Shown here in pieces: positions 45,265 through 57,562 of a stretch of DNA of 64,000 nt (the first letter of the stretch is position 1; each line of letters begins with the position of its first letter). The stretch is from Notamacropus eugenii (lineage: Eukaryota; Chordata; Mammalia; Diprotodontia; Macropodidae). The notes under the pieces were generated by a model, which searched no databases, had not been told where the DNA came from, and saw only the letters and a program-made list of their open reading frames with translations. The DNA is taken from positions 135,918,750 to 135,982,749 of the forward strand of contig NC_092878.1 of assembly GCF_028372415.1 (NCBI RefSeq). Reading direction: 5' to 3'. Position numbers and translations under genes: made by a program.

Positions 45265-45450
45265 ATTGAGAGTTGTAAGATGCTTAGGAAGATATCATGT
45301 GCAACCCATTCATTTTACAGATGAAGAAAGTGAGTCTCAGAGAGGGAAAATGACTTGTCCGAATGTCACATGGGTAGTCAATGGCAGAGGCACAAGGTCC
45401 TGTGACTCCAGACCAGCATGCTTTTCCACTGTATCAAAGCACTGCACTCA
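45265..45450 (-). repeat. MIR/THER-type SINE
   Basis: 'cattcattttacagatgaag', 'tgacttgtccgaatgtcaca' and 'gcttttccactgtatcaa' follow the inverted SINE order. Confidence 0.55.
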
Positions 45451-46180
45451 AATGCTTGCTATAAATCTGCTTCTCCATGTTCCTTGATATGCTACCAAGC
45501 TCTTGTCCAATACAGTTTCTTTTCTTCTTTCCTAATCTATTCTGTTGGCATCTGCACAGTACATCTCTAGAACTTGACCTTTTCCTGTCCATTCTGTATA
45601 ATTTACTTTCAGTTTGAGCATAGTGTAGTTTTCATAATCTGCAGTTATAATTCTTATTAGGTGAAGAGGTTAGCCATGTTAGCACCAAGATGGGAAATCT
45701 CCACGGAAGTATTAAAATGTGAGCATGGTATTGATAGAGCTTACAGTATTAAGTAAAATCTCTGACTTCTGAACCAAACTGAGTTTGCCTCCTTGAACAA
45801 GGAGGGATTTGAAAATAGGATGTAAATCTAGAGAGACTTGTCTAATTATTTAGAAATTGTTAGGTGATTCTTTTTTTAATGTAGAGACTATGGTATGGGG
45901 GTTGAATTTCTATAAGAAAAGGTCAGTTTGTTTATGAATAAGAGTATAGTATACTATTCAAGAAATAATAAGGTAGAAAGATGATAACTTTGATCTTGCT
46001 TTTTGACCTCTCTTCCTATCCCTGAAATTTCAGAAATACCCAATTTAGGAATGTAACAAAAATTTGTTTGAAGGTTGATTATTTGAAATTTAGAAAACCT
46101 TTTTCCCAGAGATAGTGATTGGATTCCCAAGTTAACCTACAATAGACTACTTAATTTGTAATGTAGTTGAAATTTTATGC
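45451..46180. other. Unassigned, presumed intronic
   Basis: No recognised element or exon. Confidence 0.35.
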
Positions 46181-46310
46181 ATAGGTTTAGAGCCAGAAGG
46201 AATCTCAGAGATAATCTGGTCCAAGTCCTTCATGAGGAAACTGAGCCACTGAGAGGTTTAAATACCTTGGCCAAGGTCATGCAGGAAGTAATAGAGAACA
46301 AGTCACTTAC
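46181..46310 (-). repeat. MIR/THER-type SINE
   Basis: 'tttagagccagaaggaatct', 'atgaggaaactgagccactg' and 'ttggccaaggtcatgcagga' match the inverted family layout. Confidence 0.6.
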
Positions 46311-46529
46311 AATATTATTAAACAAAAAAAGAAGAGCATTAGCAAAGTTCATTTTCTAATTTACCTTGAATGGTAGGGTTTGAGAACAGGCAGTTTAATT
46401 AAAGGAAATTACTGAGGTAGCTGGAGGCATATGAGATTCTGAAGGGCACTTCTCTGCAGTTTAAAGGGATGAAACATTGAGAGCTCTGTAGCTTTTTTAA
46501 TGATACCTAATTTCAGTTAGTCATCTTGT

Positions 46530-46640
46530 ATATATTAAGTGCCTACTGTGTTCCAAGTAGTATACTAAGCACTGGGCATACAAAGAAAGGCAAAAAAACC
46601 ATCCCTGTTTTCAAGGAGCTCACATCTAATGTCATTTCAA
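46530..46640 (-). repeat. L2 tail fragment
   Basis: 'attaagtgcctactgtgttc', 'actaagcactgggcatacaa' and 'ttttcaaggagctcacatct' are the inverted L2 end. Confidence 0.8.
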
Positions 46641-47125
46641 AACCTGAGGTTCCTTTTCTTGATACAAATGTATCACTAATGCCATTATTTGTATCATATG
46701 TATCATTATGTGTCATTATATGTATCATGTATCTGTGAGCAATAGAATTGTTGTATCCACAAGCAGAATGAAGGAAGGGTTTGAAATGTTCCTAAGTTAG
46801 ACCCTAGGCCTAGTTGGAAGAGAAAGGGAAAGGATAGAGCTTAAGGATTTTCATCAAAACAAAAATTGTTTAAGGTTAAATTAAGTTGTGAGTGGTGAAT
46901 GACACAGAAAAAGAGGGGAACGCAGCATCCATGTGATCCTCCAACAATGAACAAGGTGGTTGAAAAGCTGTTGGATTGTTGGATGTTACATGGCTCACCA
47001 GGTACCTTTAATTTGAACTGAGCAGCCAGTTAGAAGGAGAAGAGCTCATTGTTGGATGGGATGTTTGTAAGTGGAGTGTTTGTAATGTTAGGAATTCCTT
47101 TAATGCCATCATTATGGTATCTTGT
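46641..47125. other. Unassigned, presumed intronic
   Basis: No recognised element. Some ATGTATCATT repeats lie near 46,690-46,730. Confidence 0.35.
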
Positions 47126-47405
47126 CCTTTCTGGAGTCAGGAAACATAGGTTTGAGACTCACATCTGATTCTTACTAGTTTTATGACCCTGGGCAATCTC
47201 AACCTCTCTGGGCCCCTGTTTCTTTACAAGTATAGTTGGGGTTACCAGGGAGCTGGCTTTGATGAATTCTAAGCTCTTTTCTAGCTCTAAATCTATCACG
47301 TTATGTTCCTTACTCACTATGCTTCAGTTTCCTTTTCTGTAAAATGTTGGGGTTAAAATAAGTGGCCTTTGAAGCCCCTTCTAGCTCAAGATTTATGATC
47401 CCATG
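47126..47405 (+). repeat. CORE-SINE, long copy with duplicated 3' part
   Basis: 'ctggagtcaggaaacatagg' head, 'atgaccctgggcaatctcaa', core, then 'ttttctagctctaaatctat'. The core and 3' portion then recur ('gcttcagtttccttttctgt', 'ccttctagctcaagatttat'), so either two SINEs abut or the 3' half is duplicated. Confidence 0.7.
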
Positions 47406-48364
47406 AAGTAACTTTGCTACAGTATGAATTGTAAATAGACTGGATGGAGTAGTGGATAGTAGTAGATAACATATGACATATGTTGGATTTGTGACCCTGG
47501 GTAGGTCACAAAACCTACCAGTATTTCCTGGGCAGTTCTTTGACACTGTAAGTTGCTGATCTGCATTGGTAGCATGAGTTTACTTAGGTCTTTGACACTG
47601 ACCCACCCCTGTCACCCCTGTGTGAATTATGTACAGTAGTGGAGTAGTACAATTTCATCCCAGTTGTAGTATATTTTGGTAAGTGCATTCTGAAGTTTCT
47701 TGCTAAAAACAAAAAGTGAAACCAAGTAAGGCCACCTTATATGTAGATTGAAAGGAACCCCACCCTCCAACATTTCTCTAAGTTTACCACATTTTCAGCA
47801 CTTGTTACATGTCGCATTTACCATGTCATAGAGGTCATACATTGAAATCAGAGAGTATCTGTACCCTAAAGAGTATCTGTACTCCTCCTTCTAAGTCAAG
47901 TCCTCTCAAAAAAAAAGATTCTTGCTCTCTTGGATTCAGATTCCTATCAGTTGTCATGATGTCAAGATTCCATACACATCTTCAGTCACCTCAGACATTA
48001 TAGAGTTAAAGGAGGAATAAGTGTCTAGGCACTTAGTAAATCTGTTTCCAGGAAGCTCCAAGAGCTAAGGGATCTGGTGGTCAGGAATATGTATTATTGT
48101 ACATAATTGAATGACTTAGTTTGTTTTAAACGCCTGTAGGAAGCTTCTGAAGTCTCTTATAATTTGCTTGAGAGTACTCAGATTTATTATCTAGTATATT
48201 TTTTTCTGGGAGGATGGAGGAGTTGTATGGAGGGTGAGATCTGAATCATTCTTGGAAGCAAATCCTAAGTTGAGTTTTTACTTACTAAGTACTATTTGAT
48301 TTATCTGAGGATAAGAAAGACTGACTGCTATTAACAAAAATTATGAGGCAGCTAGGAGGTATGA
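47406..48364. other. Unassigned, presumed intronic
   Basis: No recognised element or exon in about 960 bp, apart from a weak SINE-like patch at 47,440-47,530. Confidence 0.35.
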
Positions 48365-48534
48365 TACAGAGGTGTTAAACTCAAAAAGAAATAGATCCAG
48401 TCAACATATTGACTTAGAAAACCACAAATTAGCATGACCTGTGTATACTGTATTTTGTTACACATTTTCCAATAACATTTTAGTCTGATTTGCTGCTCTG
48501 GGAAGTTGTTGGCCTCAAGTGGGACATTTCTGGT
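48365..48534 (+). repeat. hAT-type MITE
   Basis: 'agaggtgttaaactcaaaaa', 'acatattgacttagaaaacc', 'acattttccaataacatttt' and 'gttggcctcaagtgggac' follow the marsupial hAT MITE, whose ends read 'aggggtgtcaaactc'. Its right terminus is worn. Confidence 0.65.
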
Positions 48535-48735
48535 GTAGTGAATAGAGCACTAGACTTGGAGTCAGGAAGACTTGCTTCCAGTACTTATTGTGTGACAGTG
48601 GGCAAGTCATTTAACTTCTTTCAACCTCAATTTTCTCATCTAGAAGATGGAGGTAAAAATACCACCTACTGTGGAGAGTTGTTGAGATGATATATATAAA
48701 GTGTCTAGGCAAACTTTAAAGCTAGCTATTAAAAA
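48535..48735 (+). repeat. MIR/CORE-SINE
   Basis: 'gtagtgaatagagcactaga', 'cttggagtcaggaagacttg', 'tgacagtgggcaagtcattt' and 'gttgttgagatgatatatat' are in standard order. Confidence 0.8.
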
Positions 48736-49691
48736 TTAAGCTTAGTAGGCTTAAGGTTTGCAAGTGGTAGGTAAAGTGGTAGGGAGATTCTGCTAAGAAA
48801 TTAAGATCCAACAAATCAAATTGATATACACCTTGATAGTTGATGACTTCAGTGCAAAGGCAGGAAAAGGTAAAAATGGGAAGCAATATATGAGAAAGTA
48901 TGGTTCAGAAGAGTGAAATGAAAGAGACCAAAAACGTTAAGATAATACAGAAACCGCTCATCTCTATATTATGGAACATTTTATTCAAAAAAAGAATTGG
49001 TAGCTCTGGATATAGCAAACACCAGATAATACCACAAAGAATGAAATTGACTATTTCAGCAGAAATTGTAGTTGTGGAAGTTACCGTTGAGACAGTTATC
49101 TGTGCACAGTGAGACCACTGATTTGTCAGAGCTAAGATGAGAATTTACAAACAAGAAATAAGAGAAATGAAGAAAATGTAATCATGTAATAATGCTGAAT
49201 TATTTAAGCAACCTATTGAAAACTTAAAATGGAAAGTGAACAATAGAACTGACTCTAAAAAATTTAATTCAGAAGTTAAACCAGTGTAAATTAATTGCTA
49301 CAAGAAGACCCCCCCAAAACTCACAAAATGCCTTAATGAGCAAACATTTGACTTAGCAAAAAGAGGTAACTGCCAACAGCAAAATAAGGTTATAACATAG
49401 TCTCATCTGTAAAATCTTAAAGAACAATCATGAGCAGTTGTGAACAGAAGTGTCTCACAAAGCAGAAAGAAGCAGGGGAAGAAGCACTACATCCAGTCAA
49501 GTAAAGTTATCTCAAGAGCATTCAAGGATGCAAATGAAAGGAAGAATATAAACAAAAGAAAAATGGAAAAGATTTGCAAAGACTGGTACAACAAACTTCT
49601 CTCCACTAAGTATTGTGGATTCAACACACACCTAATATTCTGTGAAAGGAGGTAGAAATGGTATTAAGGGAAAGAAAGTCTGGAAAAGCCA

Positions 49692-50235
49692 TATTAGATC
49701 ATGTTGTCGCTTGTCTTTCATTTTGGATGAGGATCAATGACATCCCAGTGTGATGTCTTGACTCATGCTTGAATTGGATTTAAGTGAGACAGAGTTGCAC
49801 AAAGTTGGCAGCCTACTCTCTTCTAGTCATTAAAGTCTAGTGGCAAGAAAAGTCAAGGTGACTGGTGATGGCCCAGGATATAGTACATGGCCTTGGCGTC
49901 TTTGATGTCTGACCAAGATCCAAGTACTCCACAGTGCCTGCTTTAGCCTCCTTCATGGCCATTGGACAGATGGTGCTCATTCCACCAAGAAAAGTTTTCA
50001 CGTGCTTGGGTAGACACCCTCCTGACTTAATGATGAATTTGAGGCCTGTCAGTTACCCTCAACCTGGTTGAGTTCATCTGCCTAGATGTTTTACTGGGGT
50101 GTGGCCGAAGGTGAGAGTTGAGTGCCAGGTAGATACCAAAGGTAGGAGAAACCTAGAAAAGAGCTCCACAAGCCCTTACGCCAGAGGTGTTAGTCCTCCT
50201 TGAACACCCCATTACACCCAGTGTATATATAGATT
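49692..50235 (-). mobile_element. RTE-derived short element (MAR1-like), LINE 5'UTR joined to a tail
   Basis: About 480 bp (49,755-50,235) align with the 5'UTR of the minus-strand RTE-like LINE at 30,240-30,895: 'ggatttaagtgag', 'gcacaaagt', 'ccctcaacctggt', 'cttcacatt/cgtgcttg' and 'gatgagagttg/ggtgagagttg'. The other end, on the minus strand, is 'ccaaaatgaaagacaagcga', like the tail of the marsupial MAR1 SINE family as I remember it. No endonuclease or RT segment lies between. It interrupts the plus-strand RTE LINE, which resumes in register on the far side. Confidence 0.65.
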
Positions 50236-50984
50236 GTATACACATAGAGTAAAACAATACTGGAAGTGATACAATTGGGAGGGTATTGAGAAACCTGTTT
50301 ACAAAAGGCCAGAAGTGGGGGAAGATACTAAAGGTTGTGGAAAAACTATCAGCCCTTATTGATGCCAAAAAAGGTGACCAATAAAACATCACAACTACTG
50401 ATCTGCATGCCTGCTCTCCATCTATACAAATCCTTTATGAAGATAATTTATATACAAATTGAAAGAATGTTTCATGAAGGTATTAAGGGACAAGCTGGTT
50501 TTCACAAACAATATTTAACGATGAATCATATCTTTGCCATCTTATAATCAGTTGAAGAATATAGAGAATATAAGATCTCAATATGCTTATTATAGATTAT
50601 TTTTTTAAAAAGTATTCAACTTAAAATACTACTTTCCATGCTATTTTACAACAACGTGACTCCCATATATCAACGTCTCTCAGGATTCTTCGGAAACAAC
50701 AGAAATTATCCTGTTCAGTGTCCCTCTGATAATAAATGTAATATGAGGCATAAAACATGGAGATGTGTGCTTACCAAAAGTTTGTGCTGCTGTGTTGGAA
50801 ATTCAGCACAATTTCCTGTGGATGTTGAGGTCTTCTAAATGCTATTTGCTGAAAATAGTGTATTGAATGTGTCTAGGTGCAAGAAACTACAAGGCCTCCT
50901 GGAAGAGAACTGTAATTACTCAAAGGAGTTGATCTGTCTATCCATTCAGGGAAAACTAAATGGTTAAAGAATGTCTGTTATACA

Positions 50985-52244
50985 TCTCACACTAAATCTC
51001 AAGATAAACTCAAAAATGGGTAAATGATTTAAACTTAAAGGGTGATCTCATAGGTAAATTAGAAGAGCATGGAAGAAATTACCTGTCAGATATACGGATA
51101 GGGTAAGAGTTCATAGCCAAACAAGTGTTAGAGAGATTCATGGGAGATAAAATGGATAATTTTGATTATGTAAAATTAAATGTTTTTCCCCCTACAAAAC
51201 CATTGCAGCCAAGAGTAAGACAAAACAAAACAAAAATAAAAGTGAGAAACTGGGAAAAATTTTTACAGCAAGTTTCTCTGATAAAGGTATCATTTCTCAA
51301 ATATATATGGAACTTACTCAAATTTGTATGTTAAAAAAAAAAACCATCCTCTAATTGATAGGTCAAAGGATATGAACAGGCAATTTTCAAAGAAAAAAAT
51401 CAAATTTATCAATGTCATATAAAAATACTCTAAATCACTAATAATTAGAGAGGTACAGCATCACACTCATCAGATTGTCCAAGTCTTAAGAATCTCTCTG
51501 AGATGACAGCAAAATAAAATGACAAATACTGGATGGGATGTAGGAAAATAGATGCACTTAATGAATTTTTGATGGAGCTGTGAACTGGTCCAACCATTCT
51601 GGAGAACAATTTGGAGCTATGCTTAAAGGGCTATAAACTCTTTGACCCAGCAATGATGCTACTAAGTCTATACTCCAAGGAAATCAAAGAAAAAGGAAAA
51701 GGACACACTATACAAGATTTTATAGCATCTTCTTTGTGTGATGGCAGAGAATCGGAAACTGAGATGTCCATGAATTGGGGAATCACTGAACATATTATGG
51801 TATATGATAGAACATCTGTAGGAAATAATGAAGGGGATGGTTTCTGAAAAACCTGGAAAGACTTACATAAATTGATGCAAAGTGAAATGAGCAAAGCTGG
51901 GAGAACAGTCTATTCAGTAATAGCAATACTGTAATGATAGTCAACTGTGAAAGAGTTTACCATAACTCCAAAGGACTCATGATGTAAAATGCTATTCACC
52001 TTCAGATAGAGAACTATTATGGACTCAAAGTGCAAACTGAAGCATATTTTTTCCTTCTTAGTTTTTCTTGCTTTTTTTTAACTTTTGGAACATGGCTAAT
52101 CAGAAACATGTTTTGTGTGACTTCATATATGTAATGGGTATCATTTTTTTCAGTGGTTGGAGGAGGGAGTAGAGGGAATGAAAGAATTTAGAACTGAAAA
52201 TAAAAATTAAATTTTAAAATAAAAAGATATGAAAAAGAAGAAAA
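50985..52244 (+). mobile_element. L1 ORF2 C-terminus and 3'UTR nested in the RTE LINE
   Basis: Collinear L1: 'gaaattacctgtcagatata', 'ataaaatggataattttgat', 'ctgtgaactggtccaaccat', 'gcaatgatgctactaagtct', 'gaattggggaatcactgaac', 'caaagtgaaatgagcaaagc', then the T-rich 3'UTR and an A-rich end near 52,240. The longest remnant frame (51,611-51,847) carries the ORF2 C-terminal GYKLFDPA region. Confidence 0.8.
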
Positions 52245-52770
52245 AACACTAAAAATAGATCTGTTACCTAGATTTCAGCATACATCAGAGTGGATGTCTT
52301 ATAGGATGTCTAGCAAAATGTATATCTAGGACAGATAATTAAGATGAGCAGTGAACTGGACCCAGGATTGAAAAGGATGAGCAAAGTGGTCTAGATTGCT
52401 TTCTAGGGAATTGCAAAGCAGTTTTACTGACCCCAAGTTTCCATAATAGAAAAGGCCCATCTTTTCAATACAGTTACTGTTGCAAGATCACTTCCCTTGA
52501 AGAACTAAGGATCATACACAGGACAGGGGAGAGGCAAATGGTGGGTGTGAGTAGGCTTCCAAGAACAACTGGCACAAAAAAATGTGACCAAAAAATTGTT
52601 ACAGCACAAAACAGAACTGGATGGGGTGGTGAAGACAGGGAGATGGTCAGTGCTACACTTGTAACTCTAAGATATTGGAGAAAATTGAGGAAAACCATTA
52701 TCAGACATACACATACCAAGAGAATTCAAGAACATTCGTATTTCACTATCACCATTGGATGTTAGTCTTG

Positions 52771-53599
52771 GTCTTGCTTTGCGCCCCACACACAGGTGGT
52801 CCAAACTAGATGACCTATAGCTGTTGGAAGTTGTATGGCTTTATATTGAGGTAACTAAAATGAGTTGAAGTCCTTTAATATGTAAATATTTAATTTACAT
52901 TAAATATGTAAATATTTAATAAAAATTTAATATGTAGCATTCACAGTAAAAGATCCCAGCAATCTCTGAGGAAGTCATGAGGAAGTCAGATAAGGGATTG
53001 TATGAATGACTTAAGTGTTAGGGACTTTACTCATGGAAATTCATCAGTCACTCTAGCTGTCTATTTAACATGTTCCATTTCTAGAGGGAAGTAAGTGTCC
53101 TGGTCTAATTAACCTACTAATGTAGAGTATTAGATTAGACTGGAAAAGTAAGTTGGAACTAGATCATAAAGGGCCTAAAAATGTCATACTGCAGTATTTT
53201 AATTGGGTGGGTGGGTAGACATGATCAGAGTTTAGTGACTGAAGGACAGATTAAAGTAGGAGTAGATTAGAGGCAGGGATTATAACTAGAAGACCTTTCC
53301 AAAATTCTAAGAGAGAGATGGAGTCTGCCTAAATTGAATTGGTTTCAATAGAAATGGAGTCAGCTTTCTTTCATCTTAATCATCTTCATTTCTCATTCCT
53401 TTCATCTTTGTGCTCTCACTGAGTCTTGACTCTCTCCTGATGGCATAATTTTCCTTGCCATTTTCTAGTATTTATTGTATTTAAATATTGATGATGAGAA
53501 TGATGAGGATGATGGTTTGTGTATGTATAGATACACACACACATATATGCACATATATATCACTTTAATTTTTGCATAGTGTTGTCTTATTTTACTCAT
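52771..53599. other. Unassigned sequence with an AT palindrome
   Basis: No family recognised. At 52,880-52,940 'atatgtaaatatttaat' is repeated around a palindromic 'atttaatttacattaaat' core. Confidence 0.4.
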
Positions 53600-53794
53600 T
53601 TTCTTTCTTTTTTACTGGTCACAGTGCTTTCTCTATCATCACTCAACAACTCCCCCTTTGAGATTCATGCTATCCAAATTTGTCATCATTACCTATCAAT
53701 CCTCAAGATATTTTCCTTCCTCCTCAATGAAATTCAATGCCTGGCTTAGTCTTTTCTCTTCACCTCAGCTCCTGTTATTAAGAAGCTTGAACAT

Positions 53795-54200
53795 ACCTAT
53801 TTAAAAAAAATATATTTTTAAATAGTATTTTCCCCCAATTACTTGTGAAGACAATTTTCAACATGATTTTTTGTAAGATTTTTCAGTTCCAGATTCTTCA
53901 CCCTTCCTTTCTGGTCTTCCCCTTCCCCAAGATGGCAAGCAATCTGATGTAGGTTATGCTACATAAAACATAATTTCCACATTAGTCATGTTGTTCAAGA
54001 AGAAACAAAATAAAAGGAAAAAAATACCTGGAAAAAAAAGTGAAAGTGGTATGTTTTGATCTTCATTCAGACTCCATCCATTCTTTCTCTGTATGTGGAT
54101 AGCATTTTCCATCGTGAATCTTTTGATCCAAGATGATTGTTTTGCATTGTTGAGAAGAGTTGAGAAGAGCTAAATCAATCGTAGTTGATCATTGCACAAC
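53795..54200 (-). mobile_element. L1 3'UTR fragment nested in L2
   Basis: 'gacaattttcaacatgattt', 'gatgtaggttatgctacata', 'ttagtcatgttgttcaagaa', 'ttcattcagactccatccat' and 'aatcgtagttgatcattgca' are the inverted L1 end. Confidence 0.75.
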
Positions 54201-54563
54201 TGAACTTATTTATTGATGTTTTCTTAAATATCCTAATTTCTCAGTTTCTCAAGTTACTCATTTCCTGTGATCTACTCTTCCACTCTACCTCAGGTACGAA
54301 TACAGATGATCATACCATTGATCTTGCAATCACCTACATGTGTTCCACTTTAATGTTCATCAGCTCTAATCTAATCATAATTGTTTATCTTTCTGTCTTT
54401 CCCTATGACTATAATCTTTAATCATGTTCTTCATTTTCACTAAGAGCTCTGTTCCTTGTACCTCTCAGTTATTTCCCAGGTCATTATCCTTGAATTAATT
54501 GGTGAACAAATTCAACTCCACAGTATATGCTATTGTTGACAACTTTGTTCCCTTATCCTAAAC

Positions 54564-54705
54564 CAGAGATGGGGAATGTGTGGCCTTGAAGCCACATGTG
54601 GTCCTCCAGGTCTTCATGTGTGGCCCTTTGACTGAATCCAAACTTCACAGAACAAATTTTTTTAAGGCGACATGTGGCAGAGAGGCCACAGGTTCCTCAC
54701 CCCTG
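54564..54705 (+). repeat. hAT-type MITE with terminal inverted repeats
   Basis: The left end 'cagagatggggaatgtgtgg' and the inverse of the right end 'caggggtgaggaacctgtgg' form imperfect inverted repeats of about 35 bp. The flanks 'cctaaac' (54,557-54,563) and 'cctaaac' (54,709-54,715) look like a worn 8-bp target duplication, although two extra bases follow the right end. Confidence 0.75.
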
Positions 54706-55944
54706 TAACCTAAACTAATCATATTTTGCCAAACCCCAACCCTGAATTTTTCCTGCTGTTCACCTCCTTTACTTCTATTCATTTGCTGCTGCTCATAAAA
54801 CCATGCTTGACTGATTGGGTCCACTACAGATTCATGTTATATAATCTCAACAGGGGCCCTTACTGCAGCAAGGTAATCTTTCTACTACCATCCTTTATCT
54901 CTTCTCTCTTTTGTGACTCAAATCCTTGAGAAAGCCATCTACACTAAATACCTGTAGTTCCTCTCCTCTCACTTGATTGTAAGTCTTCTCTAATTAGGCT
55001 TCAGACCTCGTCATTCAACTGAGACTACTGTCTTCCAACTTACCAGTGATTTTTTAAATGGTATGGCTTATGACCTTTCATAATCCTTCTTGACTTATCT
55101 CTCTTTCTGGATCCTCACTCTTCTCTATATTTTCATGGCATTCCTCTTCCATGGTTCTCCTATCTGTCTGACTGGTCCTTCTTAGACTACTTTGATATTC
55201 TTCATCTATGTCTTATCTCACTTGTTGATCTCCTAGGTTCAAATAATCATCTCAAAACAGACCTATATATCTGTGATCTCTCTCCTGAGCTATAGCCCCA
55301 TATCACTGTCTGAATTGTTAATATCTAGAACTGGTTGTCTGACAGACACCTCAAACTTGCCATGTCTAACATTATTTTCCCTCTCAAATCATTCATTTCA
55401 TCCAGACTTCCTTTTTTACTGTCTAGTACTTCCAGTCTATCAGTGACTCAGGCTCACAACCTTGGTGGCCTCCTGAGCTCCTCATTCTCCTTCCCACTGC
55501 ACAGCCAGGCTCTTGCCAAGTATTATTGTTTTTTCTTTCAAACATTTCTTATCCCCTTCTTCCCACTCAGAGGTTCTAATCATCTCTTTGCTGGAGGAAT
55601 GAGTATTATAATACAATTCCCATTGGTCTCATGTCTTTCCGCATTCCAGCCTTCTGCTCAGCTGCAGAAAACAATGTAGGTATAACCAAGTCAGTCCCCT
55701 GCCTACCTAATAAACTCCCTGTTACCTTGAAGATTGAATATAAAATCCTCTATTTGACATTTAAAGATCTTTACAAAGCTTTCACAATCCCTTTCCTACT
55801 TTTGCTTCTTCTTACATTTTTCTTCCCTGCACTGACCTTTTTACTGTTTCTTGAACTACATACTCCATCTCTGTCTCTTGGTCTGTATCTTTAAACTGAG
55901 TCTCCTCAACAGAATGCTCTCTCCCTTCTCACCCCCACCTCATT

Positions 55945-56132
55945 TCATTTTGTATCAGTTCATAGAAATCTTCCATGCTTTTTTGTATGTGTAATGTTTT
56001 TCTTTTCTTACATTATAGTAATATTCCATTCATGTGCCACAATTTGTTTAGCGATTCCTCAGTTAATGGACATCTACATTGTTTCCAGTTCTTTGCTAAC
56101 ACAAAAAGTGATGCTTCAAATAGTTGGTATAT
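55945..56132 (-). repeat. L1 ORF2 C-terminal fragment
   Basis: 'agttcatagaaatcttccat', 'attccattcatgtgccacaa', 'ttcctcagttaatggacatc' and 'tgtttccagttctttgctaa' give the inverted ORF2 end. Confidence 0.65.
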
Positions 56133-56375
56133 ATGGGGCCTCAGACAAATAGCTGTAGATGCTTACAAGCTGGGCAAGTCACTTAACCTCTATTTGCCCC
56201 AGTTTCTTCATGTTCGCTATTTATTTCCAGTAAAATAGGAATGACAAAATAGCACCTTCCTCTCACAGTGGATGTAAAGATCAAATGAAATAATATTGTA
56301 AAGTACTTACACAATGACTAGAACATAGAACTATATAAATGTTACCTGTCATTATTATTAATCATCATCAACTTT
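56133..56375 (+). repeat. MIR/CORE-SINE
   Basis: 'gctgggcaagtcacttaacc', 'agcaccttcctctcacagtg', 'atcaaatgaaataatattgt', 'aatgactagaacatagaact' and 'tgtcattattattaatcatc'. Confidence 0.8.
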
Positions 56376-56409
56376 GGTACTAGTTAGAAAAACAGAAAAA
56401 TAAACAGGT

Positions 56410-57562
56410 AGAACAGATTACTGAAGGAACATAAGGAGATACCAAGAAAGCACCTAGCTTCTCTTGATGAATTCATTGGAGAAAGGCAAATGTTGTCCCA
56501 ATTTATAAAAAAGGAAAGAGGATGCTGCAAATTATAGGTCATTGAGCTTGACCATGATTCTTGGAAAAATTCTAGAATGGATCATTTTAGACTATGAACA
56601 TCTAGAAAGGGAAGCTCTGATTTCAAAGAGTCATCGTGACTTTACTTTTGATACGTCATGCCAGACTATCTTCATTTCTTATTTGTGAATGCTAAGCTTT
56701 TTTTTTTTTTTTTAGGTTACTAAGCTAGTAGGTAAAAGCAATGCTCAGGATATAGTTTACCTAAATTTTAGCAAAATTTTGAGGAAAGTATCTCATACTA
56801 CTTTTGTGGAGAAGATATGGTTTAGATGGGAATACAATTAAGTGTGCTTAAAACTGGCTATATGACTGGACTCAGAGTAGTTGTTAATGATTTGATAGTG
56901 CTGTGGCAAAAGGTTTCCTATGGAGTACCCTAGGGGTTTATGCTTGGCTCTGTGCTGTTGGACATTTTTCTCCGTGACTTGGATAAAGATATAGATGGCA
57001 TGCTTTCAGGCTAGGAAGAATAGAAACATTAGGTGATGGGATTCAAAAGTTTCTTTAGAGGTTGGCGCATTAGGTTGAATTTAATAAGATGAAATTAAAT
57101 ATAGAATAAATGTAAAGTCTTACACTTGGATAAAAAAAATCATCTATTCAAGTGAGGCCTGAGGGGAGAGGTCTGATTAGAGAGCCTTTGTTCTGGCTGA
57201 GGTCTGGATATTGTAGCTCGTGGAAAGCCCTAGTGAGCCAACAGTAGGATGTAGTAGCCAAAAAAATACACTGCAAGTATTTGAAAGGCTGTTGTGTGGA
57301 GAAGGAATCAGATTTATGCTGTTGGCCTCCAGAAGGTAGACGTAGGAACAATGAGTGGGAATTGCTAAGAGACTTGACCTCAAGAACAACTTGCTAACAA
57401 TGAGCTGTTGCGAAGTGGCCAGCCCCCTCTGTGGAGGTCTGCAAGCAAAGATAGGATGGTTAGTTGTGAGATGTGGTAGAGTGGAAATCCTTTTCTGTAA
57501 AGGTGTGACTGGGTGGCTGCTGAGATCCCTTCCAATTCCCCTGTGATTCTGTGAATTGGAAA
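56410..57562 (+). mobile_element. L3/CR1 LINE
   Basis: The 5' part keeps decayed RT motifs. The 'gatgctgcaaattataggtc' region corresponds to DAANYRSVSL, and 'gatatagtttacctaaattt' to DIVYLDFSKAFD. The 3' part carries 'tgcaagtatttgaaaggctg', 'gcctccagaaggtagacgta', 'gatcccttccaattcccctg' and the terminal 'tgattctgtga' of CR1/L3. An A/T run of 17 T interrupts it at about 56,699-56,715. Many breaks; old. Confidence 0.7.

Larger units (their letters stand above)
48770..52770 (+). mobile_element. RTE-like LINE split by two insertions
   Basis: Three collinear plus-strand pieces (about 48,770-49,691, 50,236-50,985 and 52,245-52,770) give a decayed endonuclease and reverse transcriptase. Endonuclease remnants include DDFSAKAGK, MEHFIQKK and TKNEIDY. 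RT-region remnants include GRVLRNLFTKGQKW, FMKIIYIQIERMF, KGQAGFHKQYLTMNHIF and KLQGLLEENCNYSKE. The C-terminal remnant is RQMVGVSRLPRTTG (52,535 on). The second residue of the FADD-type box cannot be recovered. Stops and shifts are many. It differs from the minus-strand LINE at 26.8-30.9 kb and represents another RTE-type lineage. Confidence 0.7.
53600..55880 (+). mobile_element. Long L2 LINE ORF2 region with two nested insertions
   Basis: L2 sequence runs collinearly for about 2.3 kb: 'gtgatctactcttccactct', 'gaacaaattcaactccacag', 'gggtccactacagattcatg' followed by 'taatctcaacaggggccc' (decayed NLNQALTAAK region), 'atctctctttctggatcctc', 'agacacctcaaacttgccat', 'gtgactcaggctcacaacct' (a VTQAHNLG remnant of the conserved NLGVILDSS region) and 'tataaaatcctctatttgac'. 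It is broken by an L1 end (53,795-54,200) and a hAT MITE (54,564-54,705). Confidence 0.7.
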
